A stretch of DNA of 64,000 nt from Laburnicola sp. R22_1. Lineage: Eukaryota; Ascomycota; Dothideomycetes; Pleosporales; Didymosphaeriaceae. Under the pieces are notes generated by a model. The model made no database searches. It saw only the letters and a list, made by a program, of their open reading frames with translations, and was not told the origin of the DNA. The stretch covers positions 2,232,001-2,296,000 of the forward strand of contig JACONQ010000006.1 of assembly GCA_014281115.1 (NCBI GenBank). Direction: 5' to 3'. A program made the translations under genes and the position numbers. This document shows, piece after piece, positions 11,270-22,109 of the stretch (position 1 is the stretch's first letter; every line of letters starts with the position of its first letter).

Positions 11270-11561
11270 TGTCAAATATACGGGTATTCTTGATGAGTTG
11301 AGATGGAAAAGTGGTGGGTTGATTGATTGATTGTGTGTGTTCTGTCGGAGAAGCTCGGCTACCTCGAGAAGTAACTATCTAGTACTAAGCCGCACTAGTA
11401 CTATTTAGACTAGTACAGGGGCAGTGTAAAACAGTAGTGCGCCAGCCTCCTTAGTGTATTTCACAGTGAAATCACTGTGATTTACACTGATTACCACTGT
11501 AAGGGGCCATATGATCGTACACACCTACCCACTGGATTTCACAGTGACTGTCTATCTGACA
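11270..11561 (-). repeat. 5' LTR of Copia family A copy 2
   Basis: 292 bp with TG...CA ends; 291 of 292 bases match the 3' LTR. The 34 bp palindrome is at 11454-11487 and a further TTTCACAGTGA half occurs near 11537. Confidence 0.95.
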
Positions 11562-11827
11562 ACTAGGTTTTATATTAGGTAAATTATTTATAGTAAAGGG
11601 GTATATAAGTAGCTTATTAGGTTATCTACTAATATTCTACTACTCTATTAAGAGAGTAGGTATATCTAGCTAGGGTTTAGCTTAATTAAAATAAAGCTAA
11701 TAGGGCGTAATACTTAGATTCTTAGCTAAGTCTAGATCTAATTATATTTTATAACTAAGATCTAAATATACTATTATTTTAGTAAGTTTTATAAAACTCT
11801 AGTTAAATTTCTATTATACCTATATAC
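11562..11827. other. AT-rich spacer between two Copia elements
   Basis: RIP-saturated DNA without recognisable content. It carries the ACTAG duplication on its left and TATAC, the duplication of the next element, on its right. Both elements therefore inserted into the same old AT-rich tract. Confidence 0.6.
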
Positions 11828-12007
11828 TATAAGACTGCCGCATGGCTGTATGGTCGGTCCTTGGTCACATGACCTCGGCCGGAATAACCTTATGCCTAGC
11901 CTCACCCATACACCTTCAGGCCCTCGGTCCTCTATAGTAATGACACACCTCTTTTCTCATAGTCAACCCATATCACTATGAATTACTGTGATCTCCACTA
12001 TCTTATA
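11828..12007 (+). repeat. 5' LTR of Copia F
   Basis: 180 bp. The terminal TGTAAG of the 3' copy reads TATAAG here and the terminal ACA reads ATA, both RIP-type transitions that destroy the TG...CA ends. It contains a GGTCACATGACCTC segment with an internal palindrome. Confidence 0.9.
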
Positions 12008-12023
12008 GTTATGAGCCTAGCAC
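12008..12023 (+). promoter_or_regulatory. Primer-binding site matching initiator tRNA-Met anticodon arm
   Basis: The bases next to the LTR read GTTATGAGCCTAGCAC. Allowing two RIP transitions (CCTAGCAC from CCCAGCGC) this is the complement of the initiator tRNA-Met anticodon stem-loop ending at nucleotide 39, the arrangement known for copia and Ty5. Confidence 0.75.
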
Positions 12024-12243
12024 AACGCTTATTGCGCACCCTCTAAAACTCCTTACTAGTTAGTCCTACTGCCACATTATCGCTCGCACGGACCAGAGTA
12101 GAGTTTTTACAATAATAACGCGAAAAGTCATTTGCAAAAACTATAATTATAGTCACTATATAAAACACTATAAGACTCTAAATTACAACAAAAAGCCCAC
12201 ACTAGTGGCTAAACACGCGAAAAGTTATCGCAAACGCGTTATA

Positions 12244-15200
12244 ATGGCAACGCTAAAGGACGAAAAAGTCATACTAAAAGGAATGGACAACTTTAAACTA
12301 TAGTACACAGTTTTTAAACGTACCGCGCGCACACTACGTGCCCTGAAATACGTCGACCTAGAGACTACAAACCTTGCGGTGCCAGAAGACGTTGAATCTA
12401 ACTCTAATAAAAACCTTAACATTGCAGTGTGGAAAGAGAAATATAAGCGCAAACAAGAACGCGAGAAATTACTAAGTAAGCTTAAAAGCCACATTATAAG
12501 TATAGTAAGGGACAACATACTAATTTCTATGCCTGCCGACTACACTATTATAGAACAAATTAGGTTCCTTTATAAGAACTACTTAAAACTAATAGTTATA
12601 AAATAAGAAGAAGCAGACTATTAATACAACAAGGCGAAGAAGTACACGCCTGGTTGCTAGTTAATTAAGGACTGGATAAACAACTTCTAAATTTATCTTA
12701 ACAAGGCCATTGAACTGAAGGTTCTAGCTATCTAGGGTTTCGCTTTCTAGCTTAATCTTCTTAAGGTCTTTTACGCTATTGATTTAGGGTTTGCAGCGAC
12801 AATAAACAAGAAAGTCTATAAGGCCTATTTAGTATACGTTAACGTAGAACTTAATCCACTAGCTTTAATAGTCTATACTATACTAGCTATTATTAATCGC
12901 GCAGGCGTTATTGTTACACTAGAACAACTTATTACAGTCCCTGCACCACCACTAAGTATACCCGACAAGATATCTGTCGCGGCGCTTATTTAACACTACT
13001 GAACGACGCCGTACCTACACAGCTTAAATAAGGGCAATATACGAGGCACCGCCTATGCCGCGCTTAATAGAGCATAGTCTCCTTACTATACAGATATAAG
13101 AAATTAGAGCTGTAGCTCAACGCCTTTAAACAATATAGGAGGACTTTAGAATAATAGGAAGCGCACTAACACTAAGATCGCTAGTGGTTTGCAAAAAAAG
13201 CCTTGTCCTTATAGCAAAGGCGACGCCCACCTAGGTAACCCATAATAGGGAGCTTATCCATACATCTGTATCTGGCTGCAAGGAATTAGGTTCAAAATTA
13301 ACCTAGCTTGCGTCAAAGCCATTTAAAGATATAGTAAGGTTACTAAATAGGCTAAGCTGCTTAACAAAATACAAATAAGAGAGAAGGCAAAGCAAGATCG
13401 CGTTACACCTATAGGTTATATTAACGCTGGCGACTAAGCCTCTAATAGAGAATACAAATAGGCATATATAACAAAATACCTCGCAATAAGTAATAAGCGA
13501 CGTCTAACCTTAGTACTCTATTACTCTTGGATCCTTAATTGCGGTTCGGACATATACGTCTATAATAAGTCTAACAAGTTTATATAGATTTGTCCTACAA
13601 TACTAGGCGAAAGGATTAGTTGTGGAGAAGACTTAGTAGAAATCGCCGCATGGGGTAAATGCGACATCGAAATCTAGACACTAGGTAGACCTATAAGGAC
13701 TATATTAAGAAATGTTGCCTTATGTCTAGGCTTTATTACCTCACTAGTGTCGCTCTCGAGGCTTAGAGGAAAAGATATCCACTTTAACTTAGGGCGTGAA
13801 TGCCTGTACACAAAGAATAGCACTAAGAATCCTATCTAGGCAACAGTCAAACCTATAGGCGGTCACTATGTTCTAGTGGACCGACGGTCTCCCCCAGCAC
13901 TACTAGAGGACCACACCAATAGACCTTTCCTAGCGCTTACTAACAAAAGGAGCTACAAGAAACCCTCTATTACACTACTACCTAACCGCACGTTATCCGG
14001 TCTTCACGCACACGTCTTAATGGGCTATGCTAGAGCTAAATTAATAGAGAAACTAAGTCACAATATTGCTGGCATAGCTCCGCTTACATCTCCTCCCCCT
14101 AGTACACAAAACTGCGAATAATATAGAGTTAACAAGGCTTTATAGATTATCTTATAGAGATCTAACAAAGAGCACTAACCTACGCGTGCATTTAAAGCTA
14201 TTGCCATTAATATTATCGCACTTAACGCTAAATCTCTTATAGGCAACTAGTACATCTTTTATAGTTACTATCTTGTCTTTAAGACCCATATAGTGTATAG
14301 CATACCCGATCGATCTACAGATGTCCTGAATAGAGTCTTCAAACTCATAGATAGACATATTAAACGCCACTACAACGCCAGCCTAGTGTTCGTACTAATA
14401 GACAGAGAGAGAGCTTATAAGTTTTAGAATAACCTTAGTGTAGTTAAGCACTGCAAACAACAAGGCATTACTATACAGCTCTAGTCCCCTAACACTATAG
14501 AACAATTAGGCCATATAGAATAGTTAGGAAAGATGCTAATTACTGTGTCTTAATTACTTAGGACTATGTCTAACCTTCCACTTTACCTGTGCGAAGAGAT
14601 GTACGTCTATGCGGCATATCTACTCAATTAGACTCCTGTTAAATTATTAAACTAGACTACACCGTTTGAGGCTGCACACAGCAAACCGCCCTCTATCGCT
14701 TATCTACGCATCTACGGATATAGAGCATACTACCTTCGCAAGAAGATTCCCCAAACAGATAAGCTTTCCCCAAGGGCGCTTATTAGTTACTTAGTAGGCG
14801 TAGACTCACGCAATATCTACTATATATAGGTACCAAAAGCTGTATCCCGCGAACACAGAGGCAAGGTCATTCGAACAAGGGATATTACCTTTAATAAAGA
14901 ACTATTCTTTGGGTCCACTAATAAAGAGAGCCTACTTAGCATTTAGTTAGATTAAGCCATCAACAATATTAAGGTTAAAGAATTAGAAAGTAAGTAGAAA
15001 GATTCTAATAAGGAAGTACATAAAGACGCTAAGCTATCTATCCTTCCTACTAAAACCCTACTCGCAGGCGAGAAATTAGGCCAAGCTCATAATGTACACT
15101 GTGGCAGAGATGCATACCCTTTACTAGTTTCTATAGTTAATTAGACCTCCGCGCTGCCAACATTAGTAACAGCTACACTGCCAACGCCCTCTTAGTCCTC

Positions 15201-17033
15201 TGCGTCCCCTACACCTATATTAATGGGACCTCCTACGCAAAGAAAGCGATACAGGACTAATACCTATCTCTAAACTACTAACGTGTTGCCCAAACGCATA
15301 TAAAATTCTGCTACTAACGCTATTTAGACTTATTGGAACACGTTTGCGTCGGCCTTACTACTAGACAAAGTGCCCTAATTAATCGCACTATTACAGCGAG
15401 TCTATAGAGACCAGCTTTCGCCCCTGCCTTAATTTTAGAATAATGTTCTGAAACTCCCTATGTGGTTTAGAGAAGGCTTTATGGCAGCTGCAAAGAAGGA
15501 GCTGAATACTATTGCTAGAAAGGAGACATACACTAAGATTCCGCTCTTAGAGCTTCCTCTAAGCACTAAAGTCTTGCTACTTATATGGGTCTTCACATAC
15601 AAATTTAATTAAGGCTATCTAGCCAAGTTTAAAGCAAGAATTGTTGTGAAAGAAGACTTACAGACTGTTATAGGTAACACCTATGCTGCTACTCTTGCTA
15701 TACGAATATTCCGCGCTCTTATAGTAATTGCCGTCTACTTTAACATGGACATACATTAATATAACGCTGTTAATGCTTTTACTAACGCCAAACTCCCCAA
15801 ACCTGTTTACACCTTTTAACCAGAAGGTTTTTGTAATGGCGGGCACTACTAGCAACTTTATCGCGCCCTTTATGGCCTCAAGACGTTACCACTACTCTGG
15901 TACGAAGACTTTACAACTACACTTAAGAGCTTTGGTCTATTACTAGTACTTAACGCACCCTGTTAATAGAGAGATAACCGCATTATTGTCTTCTTTTATA
16001 TGGACAATATTATTACTATAGCCCTTCTAGGTTATTTATCTTTCCTTAACGCCTTTAAACGCAAGCTTGTTAAACAGTATAAAATTACCAACTTGCAAGG
16101 CTAAGAGAACTCTACTTTCTGTGGTATTACTACACACAGAGACCGCGACAATAGTCATCTTTGGTTGTTACAACGTGACTATATCCAGAAAATCTACGCC
16201 AAATACCTGGCACCTTAAAAGTTGTCCTGGACTAAGGCACCTGCTTCACCTCTACCTTTTAAGGAGCTTGTACCATTAATAGAGTCTAAGAATAAGGACG
16301 CATCTTATTGTTACTCCTAGATAGTTAGATCTATTGGCTACGCCGCTAGTGCTACACGTCTAGATATCGCCAAAGCTTATTTAAAATTGGCTAAATTCCT
16401 TACTAACCCTGGCCCTAAACACTTATTAGCTGCATATTAGTGCCTCGCATACCTGCATTACTCCCAGGACCTGGCACTATACTACTCTACAGACTACACT
16501 ACTTTGCATTTCTATTAAAAAGATACTAAAGAGACTAACTTCTATGGCGCAACTAACGCGTCTTACGCTAATTATAAGGCAACCCGTAAGTCCTCACAAG
16601 GCTATATCTTCTTCCTATTTGGCAGTCTAATTAACTGGAAAGCAACGCTCTAACGCTGCGTTGTTAAGTTAACTACTAAAGCCGAACTCATCTCACTCTC
16701 TATAGGGTACACTAAGTACTACTAGTGGTCTAGGATCTTTAATAATCTCTATCTAGACTTTAAGAAACAACCCTCTATGTACTGTAATAATAAATAGACA
16801 ATTCGTCTACTAGTTATAGAGTCCCCTTAGCTAAAGACAACCCTTTAACACGTGGATATACACTACTATTAGTTACGGGAATAGGCACTACAAGGAACTA
16901 TTACTCTCGCTTATATTAAAACTAACTCTTAGCCCGCTAACGGCCTTACAAAACTTCTACCTAAACAAAAGCATTAGAAATAGTTAAAGCTCTTATAACT
17001 TAAGCCTATTCCAAAGCAGATTATAGGTAAATA
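12244..17033 (+). pseudogene. Copia F gag-pol pseudogene
   Basis: A gag frame opens at the ATG at 12244 with MATLKDEKVILKGMDNFKL and is stopped at 12301, then runs again with a lysine/arginine-rich helical stretch to 12605. Protease is near 13520 (SWILNCGSD, expected Asp read as Asn), integrase about 14000-14900, and RT about 15580-16300 with KARIVVKED and YRALYGLKTLPLLWYE. The RT active site at 15997-16008 is YMDN rather than YxDD. RNase H follows with TTKAELISLS near 16675 and PANGLTKLLPKQKH near 16935. Numerous TAG/TAA codons at Gln/Trp positions inactivate it. The end is approximate. Confidence 0.85.
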
Positions 17034-17083
17034 AGTAGAGTCTTTAAGCTCTTACACCTCTGCGACCTTATAGCAGAATATTA

Positions 17084-17250
17084 GCAGTTTAGGTAACTTA
17101 TAAATCTTACCCCATTCCTGCGCTTATAGTCTCTAGAATTACTATGTTTTACTGTGTTAATAAGGCCTATAGCTACGCGCTTCTCTAGTCTAATGCTTCT
17201 CTATCTCTATATGTTAATAAGGCACATGGCCACGCGCCCCTCTAGTCTAA
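17084..17250 (+). repeat. Internal repeat of Copia F tail, copy 1
   Basis: This segment in the non-coding tail matches 17864-18018. Shared landmarks are gtttaggtaact, taaatct(t/c)accccrt, and two occurrences of a block reading gttaataagg...acgcgcc...ctctagtct. Differences are mostly transitions plus a short insertion between the two blocks. Confidence 0.7.
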
Positions 17251-17863
17251 TATTGCCCCTAAGCACTGCTCTGTTCCGGCACCCTACTTTCCCTATATTT
17301 TATAGTGACAAGACCTTACACGTGTTGTATTATAGCTCTAGTAAGAAGAATCTTAATATCTAACGCAGAGCACTGTCTATTAAAAAGTTAATAATAGCTA
17401 ATAACTATCTACACCTAGGTAGATTAGCTACCTATCCTGCGGATTAGTTCCCTTAGTACCTACACACCTAAGGCACAAGTCTAGATATTAGCAAGAAGTT
17501 CTGTCTCCTTATACTGGCGCAGCTATATAGAGTGGTTCCGCCCACTTACGCTAGAGTTAATTACACTAGAGTCATTAAGACAGCTTATATTAATAATGAA
17601 CACAGGCAGACCTTAGCACTAGACTAGGACCTACCTTTTCTTATTTAAGACCAGACTCTCCTGTAAGGTACGCCCTTACTTGCTGGCCTAGCTATATAGA
17701 ACAGTTACGATTGTTTACGCTAGTACCTAGGCAGACTGCTTTCTTATAGTGATTTTATATTAAAATAGACCTAATCTACTATTATAAGCTATATGCTAAG
17801 GACACTTAGAGGCCAACCCACACACAGACGGCTTAGGTGACCTATTAGTCTTACCCTGTTCTG

Positions 17864-18018
17864 GCGGTTTAGGTAACTAATAAATCTCACCCCGTCCTTG
17901 CACTCATAGTCCACAAAATCACTGTGTTTCACACTGTTAATAAGGTATATAGCCACGCGCCCCTCTAGTCTAACACTATGTTAATAAGGCACATAGCTAC
18001 GCGCCTCTCTAGTCTGAC
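17864..18018 (+). repeat. Internal repeat of Copia F tail, copy 2
   Basis: Partner of 17084-17250, about 780 bp downstream in the same orientation. The gttaataagg/ctctagtct block occurs twice here as well, giving four copies of this roughly 40 bp motif in the tail. No open frame spans the tail. Confidence 0.7.
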
Positions 18019-18248
18019 ACCTTTTAGCTTACTTACACTATTGTTACAGTATTTTAGGGTAACTTTTATAGCAAGCAGCCTACACAAGAACCTACTAACA
18101 GCTCCTTTTTCTTCCCCTTACTAAGGTTAGAAGTTGTTTGTTGCCTGTCGCGCCATTTTAACTTTATCTCTTGTCGCCACGCATACCTGTTTTTAACTTA
18201 GGACCTGGCATCTCTTAGATTACTACTATTGGCAATCTAAAGGGGGTG

Positions 18249-18428
18249 TGTAAGACTGCCGCATGGCTGTATGGTTAGTCCTTGGTCACATGACCTCGGC
18301 TGAAATAACCTTATGCCTAGCCTCACCCATACACCTTCAGGCCCTCGGTCCTCTATAGTAATAACACACCTCTTTTCTTATGGTCAACCCATATTACTAT
18401 GAATTACTGTAATCTCTACTATCTTACA
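18249..18428 (+). repeat. 3' LTR of Copia F
   Basis: 180 bp, starting TGTAAGACTG after a purine tract and ending TTACA. Differences from the 5' LTR are transitions, consistent with RIP acting on both copies after insertion. Confidence 0.9.
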
Positions 18429-21400
18429 TATACTTATCCTATATATAAATATTTTTCTATTCTAGTTAGAGAACCTCCTCTAAATAGAGAAACTACTAAA
18501 AAGTAATAGTATATATAAGTAATATTATAATATATTAGTAAAAGCTAGCCTAGACATACTTACTATACTAATTTAAAGTATTTTATATATTCCTATATAT
18601 TAGAGGTATAGTAGCGTTTATATAATAGAGTTACTCTATTTTCCTTACTAATATTAATTATATACTCTATATATTTTCTTTATACTAGATCTAATTAGAT
18701 AATATAGCCCTATTAGTTTCTCTATTACTATATATAAGATAAAAAGAGAAATAGTAGGCCTACCTTAAGATACTATAGGCCTTTTATATAATATAAGATA
18801 TTAGTATAGTTTACTAGATTTCTTACCTAGGTCCTATTCTTTTACTAGATAAATGTGCTAGATTCCTAACTATACTTATAGTTATAGTAGTATATAGTAG
18901 CTACTTATATTTTTATAGTATATAACTACTTATAGTTTTTCTACTTATATATTAATAGATTATTACTTTCTTTAATAGGGGCTTATAGCTATAAGAGATC
19001 TATATATAAATTACCCTTAGACTCTAATAGTCTACCTTTATAATATTATTTATTAGAGGCTCTATCTACTTTTTTATAAATATCTTAAAATACTTTACCT
19101 ACCTATAATAAATTATTAGTACTAGGGCTTAGTAATAATAGGTATAGATTATTATACCCTATATATATACTCCTAGTACTTAGTATTAGCATACAATTTA
19201 CTATATCTACTATAGTATTAACTATATTATATCTAAGTATATTAGATAATATATCTCCTAGTATTATAGGCTCTATTACTAGCTTCTTAGTCTTAGAAAA
19301 TCTATTATATACCTCTTTACTATTAGAGCATACTTACTAACCCTATAGTAACTTAATTTCCTTATCCTAGACTTATAGATTATTATCTATATCTATAGTT
19401 TTAAAGGTAATATTAACTATCTTATTATTTATTATTACCTAGATAGCCTATAAGATTATACTTAGAATTATTATAAACTTAAATAAGCTTTATATTATAA
19501 TATAGAGTCCAAAGGATAAATATATATAGTTATAATATATATTATATATTATTAATTTAATACTCCTAATAATCTTTTATATATTTACGCCCTTATATAA
19601 GCTTATAGCCTAGACTACTTAGGTATTAAAGTATAATTTAGTATAGTATTTAATTAACTACCTTAGGTAGGTTTTATAATAGTAGTTATGTTAATACTCT
19701 ATTAGTACTAAAGGAACTACCTAAAGCTCTTACCTAGGTATAGCTTATATATACTACTAGTCCTACCTTATATTTTATAAGTAGCCTAATAAATCCTTTA
19801 GCTACTATATTTACCTAGGCTTTAATAATATCCTTACTATATCTTACTCTTAGCTTATATAGTACCTACTACTAATACTCCTCTAGGCTATTTTTAGTTC
19901 TATCTAGCCTTAGTTAGGTTTATTATAGGAAATATAATGTCTATTTAGTATTTTATAATCTACGTAACTAAATCTTAGGGTACTCTTATTCTTATATTAC
20001 TCCTCTAAGGGTACTATAAGTCTTTATATCTGAGCTTATATTTTATATCTCTAGGCTAGTTTTAGTTAATACTAAGTAGCTACCCTCTCTCTATCTCTAA
20101 TACCTTAATCGCGACCTATATATATATTAAGTATATAGTATTAAAGCTACTTTCTATTTTACTTTATTATTATTTATCCTTTTAAACCTCTCTACTAGTT
20201 ACTATATATCCTTAAAGTAGAAGAAATAGCCTCTTATTTAGCCTACTATAGCTAATAAGAGACTCTATAATAGTACTATAGCCTCTATAATACTAGGATA
20301 TAATAACCTTTTACTTACTAAGATTATAGACTACTTTATATAATAGGAATACTATATAACTAAGGAAATAGTATAGTATAATATATTATTTATCTCCTAA
20401 TATATATACTAATATAGTATTAACCTCCTATATAGACTTTAGCATAGCTTTTATATACTATATATTAATAACTACTATAATATAAACCCCCTTACTATCT
20501 ATATTACTTAGGCTAAATTAATTCTATACTATAAATATCTTATAGAATCTAGCTAGGCTACTCTACTTTAGCTTAGTAATGCTTACCTAGTCCCTTTTAT
20601 TATACTATAGATAGTATATATTACCTACTTATATTAATAGTACTATCTCTATAATATTAATATAAATTCTAATATAGCTACTACTTCTACTAGGCTTAGT
20701 AACCTATTACCTAATTTATAAATAGTAATTCTAAACCTATCCTCTTACTTACTATAACTTATATCTATATATATTATATATCTACCCTTTCTATCTTATA
20801 ATATCTTTAAACTTATAAACTAGGATCTCTTTCTACTATAAATACCTTCTAAGATTTATTATCTTAATCTTACTATAAATAGTAGAAAGCTCTACTACTT
20901 TCTTATTAATATAATACTATTCTATAGTACTTATTAGTTTAGTTTTAGGGAGCTTATAAATATCTAGTATATCCTAACTTTATATACTAGGTTATAATAT
21001 TAATATAGGAGTATTACTAATCTCTATAATAGTTCTAGTAGTATTTCTTAAGGCCTTATCTATCCTTACCTAGTAGTACTATTAGAATAGAGGACCTACT
21101 ATTTATATAGATACTTAAGGCTACTTCTCTAGTCTATAATAAGATTAATAGCTAGGATATTATTATAGTATAATAGTACTTTCTAACTAATAAAGCCTTT
21201 AATAAAGCTTTTAAGTATAGTATTAGTAGTAAAACTATTATAGCTTATAATCTATATACTATTACTTACTATTTTTATAAAATAATAAATAAACTAGTCC
21301 CTTAGGATAATAAGTTTAAGACTTAATACTTCTTCTCCTATATCTATATCTCTCTAACTTTCTTAACCATAATTCCTATATTCTTTTATAATAATTATGA

Positions 21401-21783
21401 TTTTTACTATAGTACTATTATTTATACGTCCTCTACTCTCTATTAACTTAACTAACTATATTACCTATATAATACTTTCTAGTCTTCTACTTCTTTATAC
21501 TATTTAATATTTACCTTATAAACTATTCTATATCTTTATATCTAACTTTTACCTTATTTTACTTATTATATTTTATTATATTTTATATATCTATTTTATC
21601 TCTTTACTTATATTAATATTCTTTCTTAAAAAATTTACCTATCTCTACTATAGTCTATTTCTCTATTAAATTACTTATAATTAACCCTTATTACTTTTAT
21701 ATATCTATTAATCCTCTTTTTATTAGGAAATAGTATTATATATTACTATTCTCTACTATTACCTAGTATTATATAAGTTATTC
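18429..21783. other. AT-rich RIP desert
   Basis: About 3.4 kb of TpA-saturated sequence with no open frame above background on either strand. Long stretches of the minus strand look like mutated codons (many TAG/TAA in one frame), which suggests one or more ancient transposons, but I could not recognise a reverse transcriptase, integrase or transposase motif. Composition is uniform with no simple repeat. Confidence 0.6.
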
Positions 21784-22073
21784 TGTTAGATAGACAGTTA
21801 CTAAAATCTAGTGGGTAGGTGTGTACGATTATATGGCCCCTGATAGTGGTAATTAGTGTAAATCACAGTGATTTCACTGTGAAATACACTGAGGAGGCTG
21901 GCGCACTACTGTTTTACACTGCCCCTGTACTATTCTAAATAGTACTAGTGCGGCTTAGTACTAGATAGTTACTTCTCGCGGTAGCCGAGCTTCTCTAACA
22001 GAACACACACAATTAATTAATTAACCCACTACTTTTCCATCTCAACTCATCAAGAATACCCGTATATTTGACA
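21784..22073 (+). repeat. 5' LTR of Copia family A copy 3
   Basis: 290 bp starting TGTTAGATAG and ending TTTGACA, with the palindromic CACAGTGATTTCACTGTG block near 21870. Confidence 0.93.
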
Positions 22074-22093
22074 ATTAAGAGTCTCACTGCCTC
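22074..22093 (+). promoter_or_regulatory. Primer-binding site matching tRNA-Lys(CUU) anticodon arm
   Basis: ATTAAGAGTCTCACTGCCTC lies directly against the LTR and is identical to the site in copy 2 although the surrounding sequence has diverged. The gag ATG follows at 22110, so the leader is only 36 bases. Confidence 0.7.
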
Positions 22094-22109
22094 AATTAAG
22101 CTAATTATT

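Larger units (their letters stand above)
6082..11561 (-). mobile_element. Copia family A, copy 2: complete, recent insertion
   Basis: This complete Ty1/copia element of 5480 bp has 292 bp LTRs ending TG...CA and a perfect 5 bp target-site duplication ACTAG at 6077-6081 and 11562-11566. The two LTRs differ by one transition, so insertion was recent. The internal order on the minus strand is primer site, gag, protease, integrase, RT, RNase H and polypurine tract. Gag is open, but pol carries 11 in-frame stops, all at expected Gln or Trp codons. A young element with a RIP-damaged pol is unexpected; see the findings. Confidence 0.95.
11828..18428 (+). mobile_element. Copia family F, complete, moderately RIP-mutated
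   Basis: A 6601 bp Copia bounded by 180 bp LTRs (11828-12007 and 18249-18428) and a perfect TATAC target-site duplication (11823-11827, 18429-18433). The interior runs primer site, gag, protease, integrase, RT and RNase H, then an unusual non-coding tail of about 1.2 kb before the polypurine tract AAAGGGGGTG. It is longer than the other Copia elements here because of that tail. Many stops interrupt the polyprotein, so it is dead. Confidence 0.93.

Noticed and set aside
17150..18020. CRISPR-like or minisatellite array in the Copia F tail
   Set aside because: There are only four imperfect copies in two pairs, without regular spacing; a fungal genome context and the paired duplication explain them better.
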